From Regnicoccus_A sp014224355 (GTDB taxonomy: Bacteria > Cyanobacteriota > Cyanobacteriia > PCC-6307 > Cyanobiaceae): a stretch of 64,000 nt of DNA. The translations under genes were made by a program, and so were the position numbers. Positions 46,143-54,372 of this stretch are shown here, one piece after another. The stretch is from NCBI RefSeq assembly GCF_050920705.1, contig NZ_CP154799.1:1860001-1924000 (forward strand), written 5' to 3'. The notes below the pieces were generated by a model. The model made no database searches. It saw nothing but the letters and a program-made list of their open reading frames with translations, and had not been told where the DNA came from. The first letter of the stretch is position 1. Each line of letters begins with the position of its first letter.

Positions 46143-46163
46143 TGTTGGGATGGGGTGTATGGC

Positions 46164-46955
46164 TTACACGGTAATTGGAGCCTGACCAGGAATGGTCAGG
46201 GACCGGTGGATTCCATCCCAGAACTGTCTGCGGGCCTCAACGGCACGACGGGCCATCACCTGAGCGATCAGAAGCCTGAACGGGGAGTGGTGGCAGAGCT
46301 CGTCCACCATGGCCAAGGCCCCGGGGCCATGGTCATCGCCATCCAGATCGATGTGCCGGGTCAGATACCAATGCAGGGAGGGGGCCCGCTGCGGTGGGAT
46401 CAAGGCCCGATCCAACAGGGCCTGGAATAACGACGGCACCAGCAGCTCACGGCCATGGGTGAAGGCCACAGCCATCGTGAGCGCATCAGCGCTGCCGATC
46501 ACCTGAAAGGTGAACGCCATGAACCGGCGCGATGGCTCGGGAATCGCCACACCATCGAGAACAGCGCAGAGCTCAGCGCCGCTCAGGGCCCAGGTCTCAA
46601 TCCCCTGCAACCGTGCCATCAATTGCTGGATCGAGGAGGTGGAGGCCCCCACCTCCTGCATCGCCAGCAGATAGATCTGCAGATGGCTCAGACGGCTGGC
46701 GCCGAAGGGATTGGCGGGTGCCTGATCAGACTCCTCTTCCGCAACGATGCGGTTGATCACGGCAATGGCCCCATCCAGTCTGCATGACTGATCGGAGCGA
46801 GGTGCTCTGGTGAGCTGATGTTGCAGCGCCTTCGCCAGGAGCAGGAAGTCCCAAACCGCAAAGACATGGTGCTCCATGAACAGCCGCAGCTCCGCCAGGT
46901 TCTGGATGGCACCGGCCAGGGGGTGATCCTGCAGACCTGAGACCGGAGGGTTCAC
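46164..46955 (-). CDS. DUF3050 protein
   Basis: A 263-residue protein whose N-terminal motif HPLAGAIQNLAELRLFMEHHVFAVWDFLLLAKALQ is the DUF3050 signature; it is helical and resembles the heme-oxygenase/TenA-like fold. The conserved Glu-His pattern (MEHHVFAVWDF) and later TRHIDLDGDDHGPGA could bind a metal. Starts with GTG at 46955 overlapping the DUF1348 stop (GTGA), so translation is coupled. Last gene of the four-gene minus-strand cassette. Enzymatic role unknown. Confidence 0.75.
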   Translation of the reverse strand: MNPPVSGLQDHPLAGAIQNLAELRLFMEHHVFAVWDFLLLAKALQHQLTRAPRSDQSCRLDGAIAVINRIVAEEESDQAPANPFGASRLSHLQIYLLAMQEVGASTSSIQQLMARLQGIETWALSGAELCAVLDGVAIPEPSRRFMAFTFQVIGSADALTMAVAFTHGRELLVPSLFQALLDRALIPPQRAPSLHWYLTRHIDLDGDDHGPGALAMVDELCHHSPFRLLIAQVMARRAVEARRQFWDGIHRSLTIPGQAPITV

Positions 46956-47419
46956 AGCCCCAGTTCGCTCAGACCTGGGTGATCGTCAGGCCTGGGGCCC
47001 TGGGGCCAGAGGAACAGCCGGTCGGTTTCTTGGATCGGAACGTCGTTGATGCTGGCCTCACGGCGACGCATCAATCCCTGCTCATCAAACTCCCAGTTCT
47101 CGTTTCCATGGGCTCGAAACCAGTTGTTGGAGTCGTCATGCCATTCGTATTGAAAACGCACGGCAATGCGGTTGTCGTGCCAAGCCCACACTTCCTTGAT
47201 CAGCCGGTAGTCGAGTTCGCGGGCCCACTTGCGTTTCAGAAATGCTTCAATCTCCTGGCGGCCACGGATGAATTCCGAGCGGTTGCGCCAGACACTGTCT
47301 TCGCTGTAGGCCAGAGCAATCTTGCCTGGATCGCGGGAGTTCCAGGCATTCTCGGCCATGCGGGCCTTTTGAAGCGCCCCATCGCGATCGAAGGGTGGCA
47401 GGGGAGGTTTCGGGGTCAC
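46952..47419 (-). CDS. DUF1348, NTF2-like protein
   Basis: A 155-residue NTF2-fold protein of DUF1348: ARMAENAWNSRDPGKIALAYSEDSVWRNRSEFIRGRQEIEAFLKRKWARELDYRLIKE is the family core with the conserved DSVWRNR. The fold often binds small ligands. Starts with GTG 47419 (VTPKPP). 34 bases separate it from the MSMEG_0570-like stop; the end overlaps the DUF3050 start by 4. Function unknown. Confidence 0.78.
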   Translation of the reverse strand: MTPKPPLPPFDRDGALQKARMAENAWNSRDPGKIALAYSEDSVWRNRSEFIRGRQEIEAFLKRKWARELDYRLIKEVWAWHDNRIAVRFQYEWHDDSNNWFRAHGNENWEFDEQGLMRRREASINDVPIQETDRLFLWPQGPRPDDHPGLSELGL

Positions 47420-47453
47420 AGGGAAATCCTTGGTTGTATCGAGTGATGGTGTC

Positions 47454-47732
47454 TCAGCTGCCGGCCATGATCGTCACCAGCTGATCAGAGCGGTAGGCGC
47501 TCAGGCTCTGTCGGAGCTTCAGGGCCTCCTCGTCGGTGCGCGTACAGGCGAATCCATAGCGAGCCCTCACCCGCTCGGAGGCCCGGTGCAAGCCTTCAAT
47601 CCCTCTGCTTTGCAGTTGCGCCACGGTCATCTGTTCTCCAGGTGGAAGATGCTCAAGGATCACGGTGGAAGGTGAATAGAGCTGTGAGCTCAGGCCATCG
47701 GGCCACTGCAGGGTGAGATGGACTTCAGGCAC
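47454..47732 (-). CDS. MSMEG_0570-family nitrogen-starvation protein
   Basis: A protein of about 92 residues matching the MSMEG_0570 family: PEVHLTLQWPDGLSSQLYSPSTVILEHLPPGEQMTVAQ, then ASERVRARYGFACTRTDEEAL and QLVTIMAG. Family members occur in a cluster linked to nitrogen starvation in mycobacteria and cyanobacteria; the molecular role is unknown. GTG 47732 is the family start; an in-frame GTG at 47801, overlapping the cupin stop as GTGA, is the alternative and would make it coupled to the cupin gene. Confidence 0.75.
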   Translation of the reverse strand: MPEVHLTLQWPDGLSSQLYSPSTVILEHLPPGEQMTVAQLQSRGIEGLHRASERVRARYGFACTRTDEEALKLRQSLSAYRSDQLVTIMAGS

Positions 47733-47797
47733 GGGCGGCAATAGGCAACAGCCGATGCCATGCTCCCAGGAGCGGGTCGTTGTAGCGGTACTCACCG

Positions 47798-48289
47798 TCA
47801 CCGAAGCTGGCTTGCGCAGAGCTGATCTTCTTCATGGGGAAGAAACCGTGCCAGCGCCGGATCACGGCCCAGCAGCGCCCGGGCCTGGGGGGAGTGAGGA
47901 TCAAGCAGCTGAAAATCACCGAACTCGAAGCCAGGCGCCACGCTGCAACCCACCAGGACCGCCTCGCTGATCGGTTCCGCCGCCTGCCAGAGGCACGATG
48001 GAATCACATGACAGAAGGTGTTGGCTTCTGCTGAAAGAGTGACGCAGCTGGGGAGCTGGCTTGTGCCATCCCAGCTGTAGAGCTTCAGGCCATGTCCCCG
48101 GTAAAGATTCCAGACCTCATCGGAGGCCACACGATGAAACAGGCTTCGTTCCCCCGCCCTGAGCTCGAAATAGATGTGGGTGAGCGCGCTGCGATCGACG
48201 GCCGTGGTGGTACTCACGTGGACGGTTGATCGAAACACCTCTCGGAATCGCCCTCCTTCGGGGTGATCGATCAGATCCAGGGGTTGCAT
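47798..48289 (-). CDS. DUF985 cupin protein
   Basis: A 163-residue cupin with the DUF985 layout: LIDHPEGGRFREVFRS, then ALTHIYFELRAGERSLFHRVASDEVWNLYRGHGLKLYSW (first metal-binding His region), CVTLSAEANTFCHVIPSCLWQAAEP, VLVGCSVAPGFEFGDFQL (second cupin motif), and ends RDPALARFLPHEE. DUF985 proteins are small cupins sometimes fused to or near nitrogen and stress proteins, substrate unknown. It is first in the four-gene minus-strand cassette; 108 bases separate it from the divergent prohibitin gene. Confidence 0.78.
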   Translation of the reverse strand: MQPLDLIDHPEGGRFREVFRSTVHVSTTTAVDRSALTHIYFELRAGERSLFHRVASDEVWNLYRGHGLKLYSWDGTSQLPSCVTLSAEANTFCHVIPSCLWQAAEPISEAVLVGCSVAPGFEFGDFQLLDPHSPQARALLGRDPALARFLPHEEDQLCASQLR

Positions 48290-48397
48290 GGGATGGTCGG
48301 TCTTGATCCAACCCTAGATCGGTGCTGACGCCGGACGGCCCAGGCGCACTGGACGAGGCCTTGGCCCTAGGGTCTGAGCCTTCAGAGTCCTTTCTTG

Positions 48398-49201
48398 ATG
48401 CAGAGCTCGATGCGCCCGGCCGGTGGCGACGGACCAGGAGCTGGTTTTCAGCTGATCGCCGCTGTGGCCGTGGCGTTGCTGATCCTGCTCACCCAGACCA
48501 TTTTCATCGTGCCGGCCGGCACCGTGGCAGTGGTTACCACCCTCGGACGGGTGACGGGCGGCCAGCGCAGCCCCGGCCCCAACGTCAAGGTGCCCCTGAT
48601 TCAGGCCACCTCCTTCTTTGATGTGCGTACCCAGGTACGGCCTGAGCAGTTCTCCACCCTCACCAAGGACCTGCAGGTGATCGAGGCCACTGCCACGGTC
48701 AAGTACTCGATCAAGCCGCAGGAAGCGGGCCGGATCTACGAAACGATTGCCACAGACAACCAGCAGATCTATCCGCGCATCATCCAGCCGTCGTTGCTCA
48801 AGGCACTCAAATCGGTGTTCTCCCAGTACGAACTGGTGACCATCGCCACCGAGTGGAACAGCATCTCCGAGCTGGTTCAGGACATGGTGGCCCAGGAACT
48901 GAGCAAGTTTGACTATGTGAAAGTGCAGGGACTTGACCTCACCGGATTGCAGATCGCGGAGGAATACCGTTCGGCGATTGAGCAGAAGCAGATCGCCGAT
49001 CAGCGGCTGCTGCGCGCCCAGACCGAAGTGAAGATTGCCGAGCAGGAAGCCAAGCGTTACCAGATCCTCAACTCCAGCCTGGATGATCAGGTGCTCTTCA
49101 AGCTCTTCCTCGACAAGTGGGATGGTCAGACGTCTGTGGTTCCTGCCCTGCCGGGCACGGCGGGCGGCGGCACACCGGTGATCGTCAACGGCCGCCGCTG
49201 A
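48398..49201 (+). CDS. Prohibitin/band-7 protein
   Basis: A 267-residue SPFH (prohibitin) protein with one N-terminal membrane helix (FQLIAAVAVALLILLTQTIFIVPAGTVAVV), the SPFH core (KVPLIQATSFFDVRTQVRPEQFSTLTKDLQVIEATATVKYSIKP), and a coiled-coil end with EQKQIADQRLLRAQTEVKIAEQEAKRYQ. Prohibitins form large rings on the membrane that scaffold or regulate FtsH-type proteases. ATG 48398 is chosen; TTG 48395 directly before it. The AAAEAK-type heptads support oligomerisation. Confidence 0.88.
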   Translation: MQSSMRPAGGDGPGAGFQLIAAVAVALLILLTQTIFIVPAGTVAVVTTLGRVTGGQRSPGPNVKVPLIQATSFFDVRTQVRPEQFSTLTKDLQVIEATATVKYSIKPQEAGRIYETIATDNQQIYPRIIQPSLLKALKSVFSQYELVTIATEWNSISELVQDMVAQELSKFDYVKVQGLDLTGLQIAEEYRSAIEQKQIADQRLLRAQTEVKIAEQEAKRYQILNSSLDDQVLFKLFLDKWDGQTSVVPALPGTAGGGTPVIVNGRR

Positions 49202-49238
49202 TGGTGGTGCGCAAGCCGGGGCTCCCCACAGCCTCGGC

Positions 49239-49613
49239 TCAGTCGTAGCGGCACTCCGGGGTCAGGCCAGGCACCGTGAACTCCTGGAACCAGAGGAAAT
49301 CGCGACTTCTCCAGCCCAGATCGAACGGGGCCGTGGAGGTCCACTCCCCTGGCTCCAGCTGGAACCGGGAGCTGAGATAGGGCGGTACTAGGGCTTCCAC
49401 CTCCTGCTGTCCGGTGCTGTCCTCATCTGGAAACAGCCGATCGAGGTAGAGCACCGCGAAAATCGCCGCTTCCTCATCCACCACCACCACCTCGAACGGC
49501 CCGTCCTCGGCGGGTAGGGGTGTGACCTCAAAGAATTCATCCCGCTCCAGCGGATCTGCCGGCGCCTTCTCCATCAGGGCCGCCAGGGCCTGCTTGAAAC
49601 GATCAAGGGTCAC
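49239..49613 (-). CDS. Hypothetical acidic protein, last gene of the protease operon
   Basis: A 124-residue acidic protein, MTLDRFKQALAALMEKAPADPLERDEFFEVTPLPAEDGPFEVVVVDEEAAIF..., with a C-terminal beta region that ends TVPGLTPECRYD. No family is recognised. Its ATG lies inside the end of the CPBP protease gene (11-base overlap), which ties it to the preceding five genes of the minus-strand run. It converges with the prohibitin gene. Confidence 0.6.
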   Translation of the reverse strand: MTLDRFKQALAALMEKAPADPLERDEFFEVTPLPAEDGPFEVVVVDEEAAIFAVLYLDRLFPDEDSTGQQEVEALVPPYLSSRFQLEPGEWTSTAPFDLGWRSRDFLWFQEFTVPGLTPECRYD

Positions 49614-52053
49614 GTCGGGGCCTGCGTCTGCCCTCGCATCCTCGCCCTCCCCCCAGGCCCCAGAGCCAAAGCGTTACGGCCAGCCCATGCAGCAGCACCG
49701 GTGGCCAGAGCGAGCCGGTGGTCCCGTAGGCCAGCACGCAGGCCACCCCCAGCAGGGTGCACTGCACCAGGAAGCGCCGGTCGCGGAACACTCCCCGGCC
49801 CGGGGGATACCAGACCATCGCGGCCAGGGGGTGATAGAGCACGAACAGGCCCACGCTCAGGGCCCCCCAGGCAGCACTGCTGGCTATCGAGCCGCCTTCG
49901 AGGGGATGGGGCATCAGGGCCACGCGGAAGAGCAGTTCCTCCCCCAGGGCCGGCATCAGCATCAGGCGGGGCGCCGCCCGCAGGGCCGGACCGATTGCCT
50001 CCAGCCGCCAGGGGGTCAGAAAGCCTGAGCGCCAGCCCAGGGACAGGGCCAGCGCCGCGTAGGCCGCCAGAATCGCCAGACTGCGGGCCAGGGCGGTTGG
50101 GCCCAGGGGGGCGAACAGGGCATCACTGAGGCGCCGCAGCAGGGTGGACAGTGGTGGGATCTGACCCAGCAGCAGGGTGGGAGCGAGGGGCTCGATCGTG
50201 GTGTCACCGCCCGCGAGCTGGTTGGTGCGCAGGAACCAGATGCCGGCACCGTGCTGCAGGAACACCCGCGCCATGTCGTCGTGGGCGCGGCGGGGCAGCA
50301 TCGAGCGCCAGCTCAGCAGGGCATCCAGGCCAGTTTCGCCGCGCATGAACCTCTCACCGGCCACCACTTCGGCGTTGTGACGCCAATCCGCGCGGACTGT
50401 GCCGAAGGGAGTGAGCAGGTCGTCGAGGGAGCGGGCCAGGCTGGCCAGCTTCAGGAAGGCCAGGCTCGAGCTCTCCTGAGGATGCTCCGCAAGCCAGCCC
50501 CTCAGACCTGGATCGGCCTCCACCCGGCGCCTTAGTCGATCAATCGCGATGAAGAGCGCCTGGCTCGAATCCTGCACGCAGGAGGTGGAGGGCGTCACTG
50601 TCGAGACCCCGCTGCCATCGCCACTGCGGTAGCGGGCCATCAGCACCTCCGCCTGGATCGCCAGCTCCCGCAGCAGCGAGAGCTCCTGCCCGTCCACTGT
50701 CAGGTCGTCGAAGGGCTGCAGCTTGATCACAACATCGGAGATCGGCCGGGAGCCCATCCAGCCCCGCTGCAGATCTCCGCTGAAAGCCGTCCAGTCCTGC
50801 GTCCCCGCAACGATGCCGTTGGGGTTGTTGGCATAGATCTGGTGGTAATGCAGATCGAAGCGGGGCTCGCCGGTGATGGCATCGCTCACCACCCGCGCGT
50901 CTCCGAAGGCGAAGTGGCCGGTCACGGTGGCGCCGCTGATCCGCTCACCTCCCGGGCCACCGATCCCGCCGAAGCTGTGGATCAGCAGGGCCCTCTCCCC
51001 CGGCCGCCAGTGCTCGGCCAGAGGCCCCGTGGCGGCGGAGGGCTCCAGCAGCACCCGCCTGAGGCGCCCCCGTTGCTGCGGGGTGTCGGCCCAGTTACCG
51101 CGCAGGATGTAGGGAATCCCCTCCCGGCCCGCCGGCAGGATGGCCTCGGGGCGGAGCTGATGAAGGGCCCGGGGCCTGAGTGCCTGGGCCGTGAACGTCC
51201 CCTCGGCGTCGGGGGCGCCGTAGAGGTACCAGCCCTGGCGGCCCACGGGATTGGTGATCAGCCCCAGGGGCGTGGAGATCCAGCGGCCGTAACGGTCCCG
51301 CGGCTGCTGGGGCACCCGCACCACGTCCGTGGGGCCGCTGAAGTCATGCCGCTCCGGATTCCAGTGGCGCACCCGGAAGCGCTCCTTCTCTCCGGGAACG
51401 GGCCCGAGAATCCGCACCAGCCCCACGTAGCGGCCGCTGATCTGCACCGGTGGCTCGCCGATGCGCAGCTGCGTCGAGCCATCCGGTCGCGGCTCCAGCT
51501 GCACCTTCTCCAGCTGCACGATCAGATCGTCGTTGGGGCGTGCCCCCGCCAGCGACTGGAGAGGGCCCACCTTCCGGCGCCCGTCCAGGCGCCGCGGCAG
51601 CAGATTCCCCTGCTTCTCGATCTTCAGCGCGGCCGGTGTGAAGCGCACATCGGTGCTCACCCGCTCCACCAGCTCCTTCAGCTCCGGCTGATCCACCCAG
51701 CCCAGCCGCAGCACCTGCCCCTCCAGCCCCCGGGCCGTGGCAGGGGCGTGCTCGATCTCGATCCAGACCCAGTCACCCGGCTCCCGGCCGGTCTCCTCGG
51801 CGCCGGGCAGGATCAGCCGCCCGATCCAGTCGGCATGGGGCCGGTAGCGCCGCGGGTCGGGCCGTTGGCTGAGCGGGTAGTGACTGGGACGGTTGAAGGG
51901 TGCGGCCTGCGCCAGGGCGTAGCTGCTGCCGGGAATGGGGTCGCTGGCTGACCCGGAGGGTGTGGGTCCGCCCGCCTGGACCGGAGTCAGCAGCAGCGAC
52001 ACGGCCAGGGTCAGCAGCAGCAGCAGAACCCGCAGGGCAGGGGCTGATCTCAT
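49603..52053 (-). CDS. CPBP-type intramembrane protease with large N-terminal domain
   Basis: An 816-residue protein. After a signal-like N-terminal helix (LRVLLLLLTLAVSLLLTPVQA) comes a long soluble part of about 570 residues, beta-rich and without recognisable family (LRLGWVDQPELKELVERV; YVGLVRILGPVPGEKERFRV; ERALLIHSFGGIGGP). The last 200 residues hold the Abi/CPBP membrane domain with PALGEELLFRVALMPH (Glu-Glu-x-x-x-Arg), FVLYHPLAAMVW (His) and LLHGLAVTLWLW (His), the catalytic set. ATG 52053 is inside the stop of the zinc-ribbon gene (ATGA), so translation is coupled. Target proteins are unknown; members of this family cut within membranes, e.g. CAAX-type. Confidence 0.75.
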   Translation of the reverse strand: MRSAPALRVLLLLLTLAVSLLLTPVQAGGPTPSGSASDPIPGSSYALAQAAPFNRPSHYPLSQRPDPRRYRPHADWIGRLILPGAEETGREPGDWVWIEIEHAPATARGLEGQVLRLGWVDQPELKELVERVSTDVRFTPAALKIEKQGNLLPRRLDGRRKVGPLQSLAGARPNDDLIVQLEKVQLEPRPDGSTQLRIGEPPVQISGRYVGLVRILGPVPGEKERFRVRHWNPERHDFSGPTDVVRVPQQPRDRYGRWISTPLGLITNPVGRQGWYLYGAPDAEGTFTAQALRPRALHQLRPEAILPAGREGIPYILRGNWADTPQQRGRLRRVLLEPSAATGPLAEHWRPGERALLIHSFGGIGGPGGERISGATVTGHFAFGDARVVSDAITGEPRFDLHYHQIYANNPNGIVAGTQDWTAFSGDLQRGWMGSRPISDVVIKLQPFDDLTVDGQELSLLRELAIQAEVLMARYRSGDGSGVSTVTPSTSCVQDSSQALFIAIDRLRRRVEADPGLRGWLAEHPQESSSLAFLKLASLARSLDDLLTPFGTVRADWRHNAEVVAGERFMRGETGLDALLSWRSMLPRRAHDDMARVFLQHGAGIWFLRTNQLAGGDTTIEPLAPTLLLGQIPPLSTLLRRLSDALFAPLGPTALARSLAILAAYAALALSLGWRSGFLTPWRLEAIGPALRAAPRLMLMPALGEELLFRVALMPHPLEGGSIASSAAWGALSVGLFVLYHPLAAMVWYPPGRGVFRDRRFLVQCTLLGVACVLAYGTTGSLWPPVLLHGLAVTLWLWGLGGGRGCEGRRRPRRDP

Positions 52054-53381
52054 CGGCGTGGGGGCAGCGTTGATGGAGCCACGTCCAGTTGGGCGGCTCC
52101 GCACTGGCTGCAGTAAGACAGATGGCGGTGGGTTTGCTGGTGGCACAGCACGCAGTCGCGGAACTGCCCGTAGCCGCAGTGGGGGCAGTGGCGGCTTCCG
52201 GCCGGGAGCCTGCGGGCGCAGCGCAGGCAGCGGTGGCGCTGTGCCCGCTCCGCCGCCTGCACCCTCGGGTTGAACACCAGGGTCTGCAGCAACTTGATCA
52301 GGGCGAAGCCCACCACGGGCACCACCAGCAGATACAGATAGCTGACCAGGAAGCGAAGGTTGCCCACCAGGGCCTGCACGGCCTGAAGCACCACGCTGAA
52401 GATCACCCCCACCTGGGCCATCTCAGCCAGCTTCAGCAGCAGCGGGATCAGGGTGAGCACCAGCAGGTGCCAGCTCACCAGGGCGAGCAGGCCATGGCCG
52501 CCGCGCAGGGCCAGGCGGTGGATCTGCAGGCTCAGCAGCACCAGTGGCATCAGGAACAGGCTCTGGAGCAGCAGGCGCTGGCTCGGGGCCCAGAACAGAG
52601 CCCTCTCGAAACGCTGCTCCATGGCCTCGAAGCTCGCCGTGCGGTTCAGGAAACCGAGGAAGGCCTGGCTCTCAGGGGCCTCCAGCAGCTTCTCCTGGAG
52701 GGCCACCACCTGACTTCGCAGCACGCTGATGCGGGCGTCGTTGGCCTCGATCCGTTGCCGCGCCTCGGCGGCGGGCACCGGCTGAAGGGCTTGGGAGGCA
52801 GGTTGAGCGGCGATCTGCTCCAGCAGGCTGGAGTCGTACTGCGAGCGGATCGTGGCGTTGCTCTGCTCCAGGGTGGCGATCTCGCGCTCGGCCCGATCCA
52901 GGTCCCGCTGCAGCCGTCGCAGCCCCGGCTGGGCGGCGATGCGGTCCTGGTGGCCGGCGAACTTCAGGCAGAGGGGGTCCACACGACCGAGATGATCACG
53001 GCTGGCCTCCTGTGCACTGGCTCGGAAGCCCGGCGCGGGAGCTGAACTCTGCGTCTCGCCCGGGGCCCGGCGCGGAATCGCCCGGCGAAGGATCGCCAGA
53101 CCCTGCTCTCGACGGTCGCCACCGGCCTCCCGGTAGAGGCTCCACTCGGCCTCGCAGGGGAAGGCCTGCTGCGGGCTGAGGGGCCACTGGCCGATCGCGG
53201 CCATGCCGCTGAAGATGTTGACCAGCAGCACCAGATCGACCAGGACGATCACCAGCAGGCTGGCTTTGTTCAGGGGCTGGTCGTTGAGGGTCCCCGATCG
53301 CTGCAGCAGGCTCTTGAGCAGACGCCCCAGCCGGCGACGGGCGCCTCTCAGGCCTTCGATCCATGGGAGTCCTGGCGGCAT
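52050..53381 (-). CDS. Membrane protein with C-terminal zinc ribbons
   Basis: A 443-residue protein with one N-terminal helix (LLVIVLVDLVLLVNIFSG), a long coiled-coil region (RDLDRAEREIATLEQSNATIRSQYD... and ARISVLRSQVVALQEKLL), two to four further membrane helices (about residues 260-355), and a cytoplasmic tail with a zinc ribbon: CLRCARRLPAGSRHCPHCG followed by CVLCHQQ and CSQCG, eight Cys in four pairs. It lies between the retropepsin-like protein (10-base gap) and the CPBP protease (4-base overlap). I do not recognise a named family. Confidence 0.65.
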   Translation of the reverse strand: MPPGLPWIEGLRGARRRLGRLLKSLLQRSGTLNDQPLNKASLLVIVLVDLVLLVNIFSGMAAIGQWPLSPQQAFPCEAEWSLYREAGGDRREQGLAILRRAIPRRAPGETQSSAPAPGFRASAQEASRDHLGRVDPLCLKFAGHQDRIAAQPGLRRLQRDLDRAEREIATLEQSNATIRSQYDSSLLEQIAAQPASQALQPVPAAEARQRIEANDARISVLRSQVVALQEKLLEAPESQAFLGFLNRTASFEAMEQRFERALFWAPSQRLLLQSLFLMPLVLLSLQIHRLALRGGHGLLALVSWHLLVLTLIPLLLKLAEMAQVGVIFSVVLQAVQALVGNLRFLVSYLYLLVVPVVGFALIKLLQTLVFNPRVQAAERAQRHRCLRCARRLPAGSRHCPHCGYGQFRDCVLCHQQTHRHLSYCSQCGAAQLDVAPSTLPPRR

Positions 53382-53391
53382 CGGGGCTGCC

Positions 53392-54372
53392 CTAGGGCCA
53401 GAGAGTCAGCGTCGCAGGCGTGGCGTCCAACCGCCAGAGCTGGGCCCGCCTTCGCAACAGCTCCTGGCCCACGATCGCCTCCACCCTCAGGCTCGTGAAG
53501 ATCGGGTTGTCGGTCACGATGGCATCGACGGCCCTGAGCGGATCTCCACCGGGCAAGGCCAGTCCGGCCATGGGTTGGCGCCGGACCCGCTGTTCACCAC
53601 AGAATCCCGTCAGCCGCAGGCCCTTGGCCGGGGCCAGTGGCCGCAGCTGTGCCGCCAGCGCCGATGTGATGAACAGCCCTTCCGCCCCGGTGTCGGCCAG
53701 GGCCCGGGATGGGCCGGCCGGCGTGGTCAGGGGCAGCAGCGGCACCTGCTGGCGCCAGACCAATGGCAGGGTGGTGGGCCGCTCGCCACGCTCAGAGCTT
53801 GCTCGGCTGTGGGACTCCGCCTCGGCAATGGCCCGCTGGCCCAGGCTGAGACGTCCGCCCTGGGGATCGATCCAGAGCGGTTGCTGCCGCAGCTGCGGTG
53901 CTCCCAGCACTCCATCGACCCCTTCCGGCAGCCCGGCCACCGGCAGCACCAGCGCCTCCATGCCGCTGATCCTCAGGCGGTCAGCGCCGGAGGCGAGCAC
54001 CAGCTCCGGCAGCTGCACCCGCTGGGGCCGCAGCTCCGGGCAACCATCACCGGCTCCGGCGAGCGAGAACGCCTTCGGATCCACCGGCTGGCTCCGCAGC
54101 CCCAGCCGCCGCACCAACTCTGGTGTCACCAGGGTGGTGGAGGCCCCGGTGTCGAGCAGCACACGCACCTGGCCGCGTCCGCTCCGCAGGCTGAGCACGG
54201 GGGTGTCGCCGCCCGTGGCCCGCACCAGGGGAACGCTCACCTGGCCGCTGCTCGTGCCAGCGGCCAGGGGTGGACCCCCCAGCTGAATCAAGGCCGCCGT
54301 GGTTGTGCCCGCCATCGCTTGTGGCATCAGGCTGGCCAGCCCAAGCTCCAGTGCGGTGGCCAGCCCATTCAT
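53392..54372 (-). CDS. Single-chain retropepsin-like aspartic protease
   Basis: A 326-residue secreted or membrane-anchored protein. N-terminal hydrophobic stretch ATALELGLASLMPQAMAG. Two homologous lobes each carry the aspartic protease triad: LLDTGASTTLVT (Asp74) with GVDGVLGAP as flap-strand pair, and ALADTGAEGLFIT (Asp227) with EAIVGQELL. Most bacterial retropepsin-like proteins carry one lobe and dimerise; here both lobes are in one chain, as in eukaryotic pepsins. ATG 54372 is chosen (MNGLATALE); it overlaps the META stop by 4 bases. Confidence 0.78.
   Translation of the reverse strand: MNGLATALELGLASLMPQAMAGTTTAALIQLGGPPLAAGTSSGQVSVPLVRATGGDTPVLSLRSGRGQVRVLLDTGASTTLVTPELVRRLGLRSQPVDPKAFSLAGAGDGCPELRPQRVQLPELVLASGADRLRISGMEALVLPVAGLPEGVDGVLGAPQLRQQPLWIDPQGGRLSLGQRAIAEAESHSRASSERGERPTTLPLVWRQQVPLLPLTTPAGPSRALADTGAEGLFITSALAAQLRPLAPAKGLRLTGFCGEQRVRRQPMAGLALPGGDPLRAVDAIVTDNPIFTSLRVEAIVGQELLRRRAQLWRLDATPATLTLWP

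Larger units (their letters stand above)
42590..46160. other. AT-richer island with Gtr-like glycosylation genes
   Basis: From about 42.6 to 46.2 kb the base composition drops visibly (about half G+C by eye) compared with about two thirds in the flanks, and codon use is different. It holds a polytopic membrane protein (42755-44350, minus), a GT2 transferase (44728-45750, plus) and GtrA (45762-46142, minus). No integrase, transposase or repeat ends were found. The composition suggests recent transfer, the mechanism unknown. Confidence 0.7.

Noticed and set aside
49201..49238. Short GC hairpin between prohibitin and the acidic protein gene as terminator
   Set aside because: The stem has a bulge and no T-run follows; not convincing.
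50842..51951. 369-residue plus-strand frame
   Set aside because: Antisense to the CPBP protease gene, no recognisable family.
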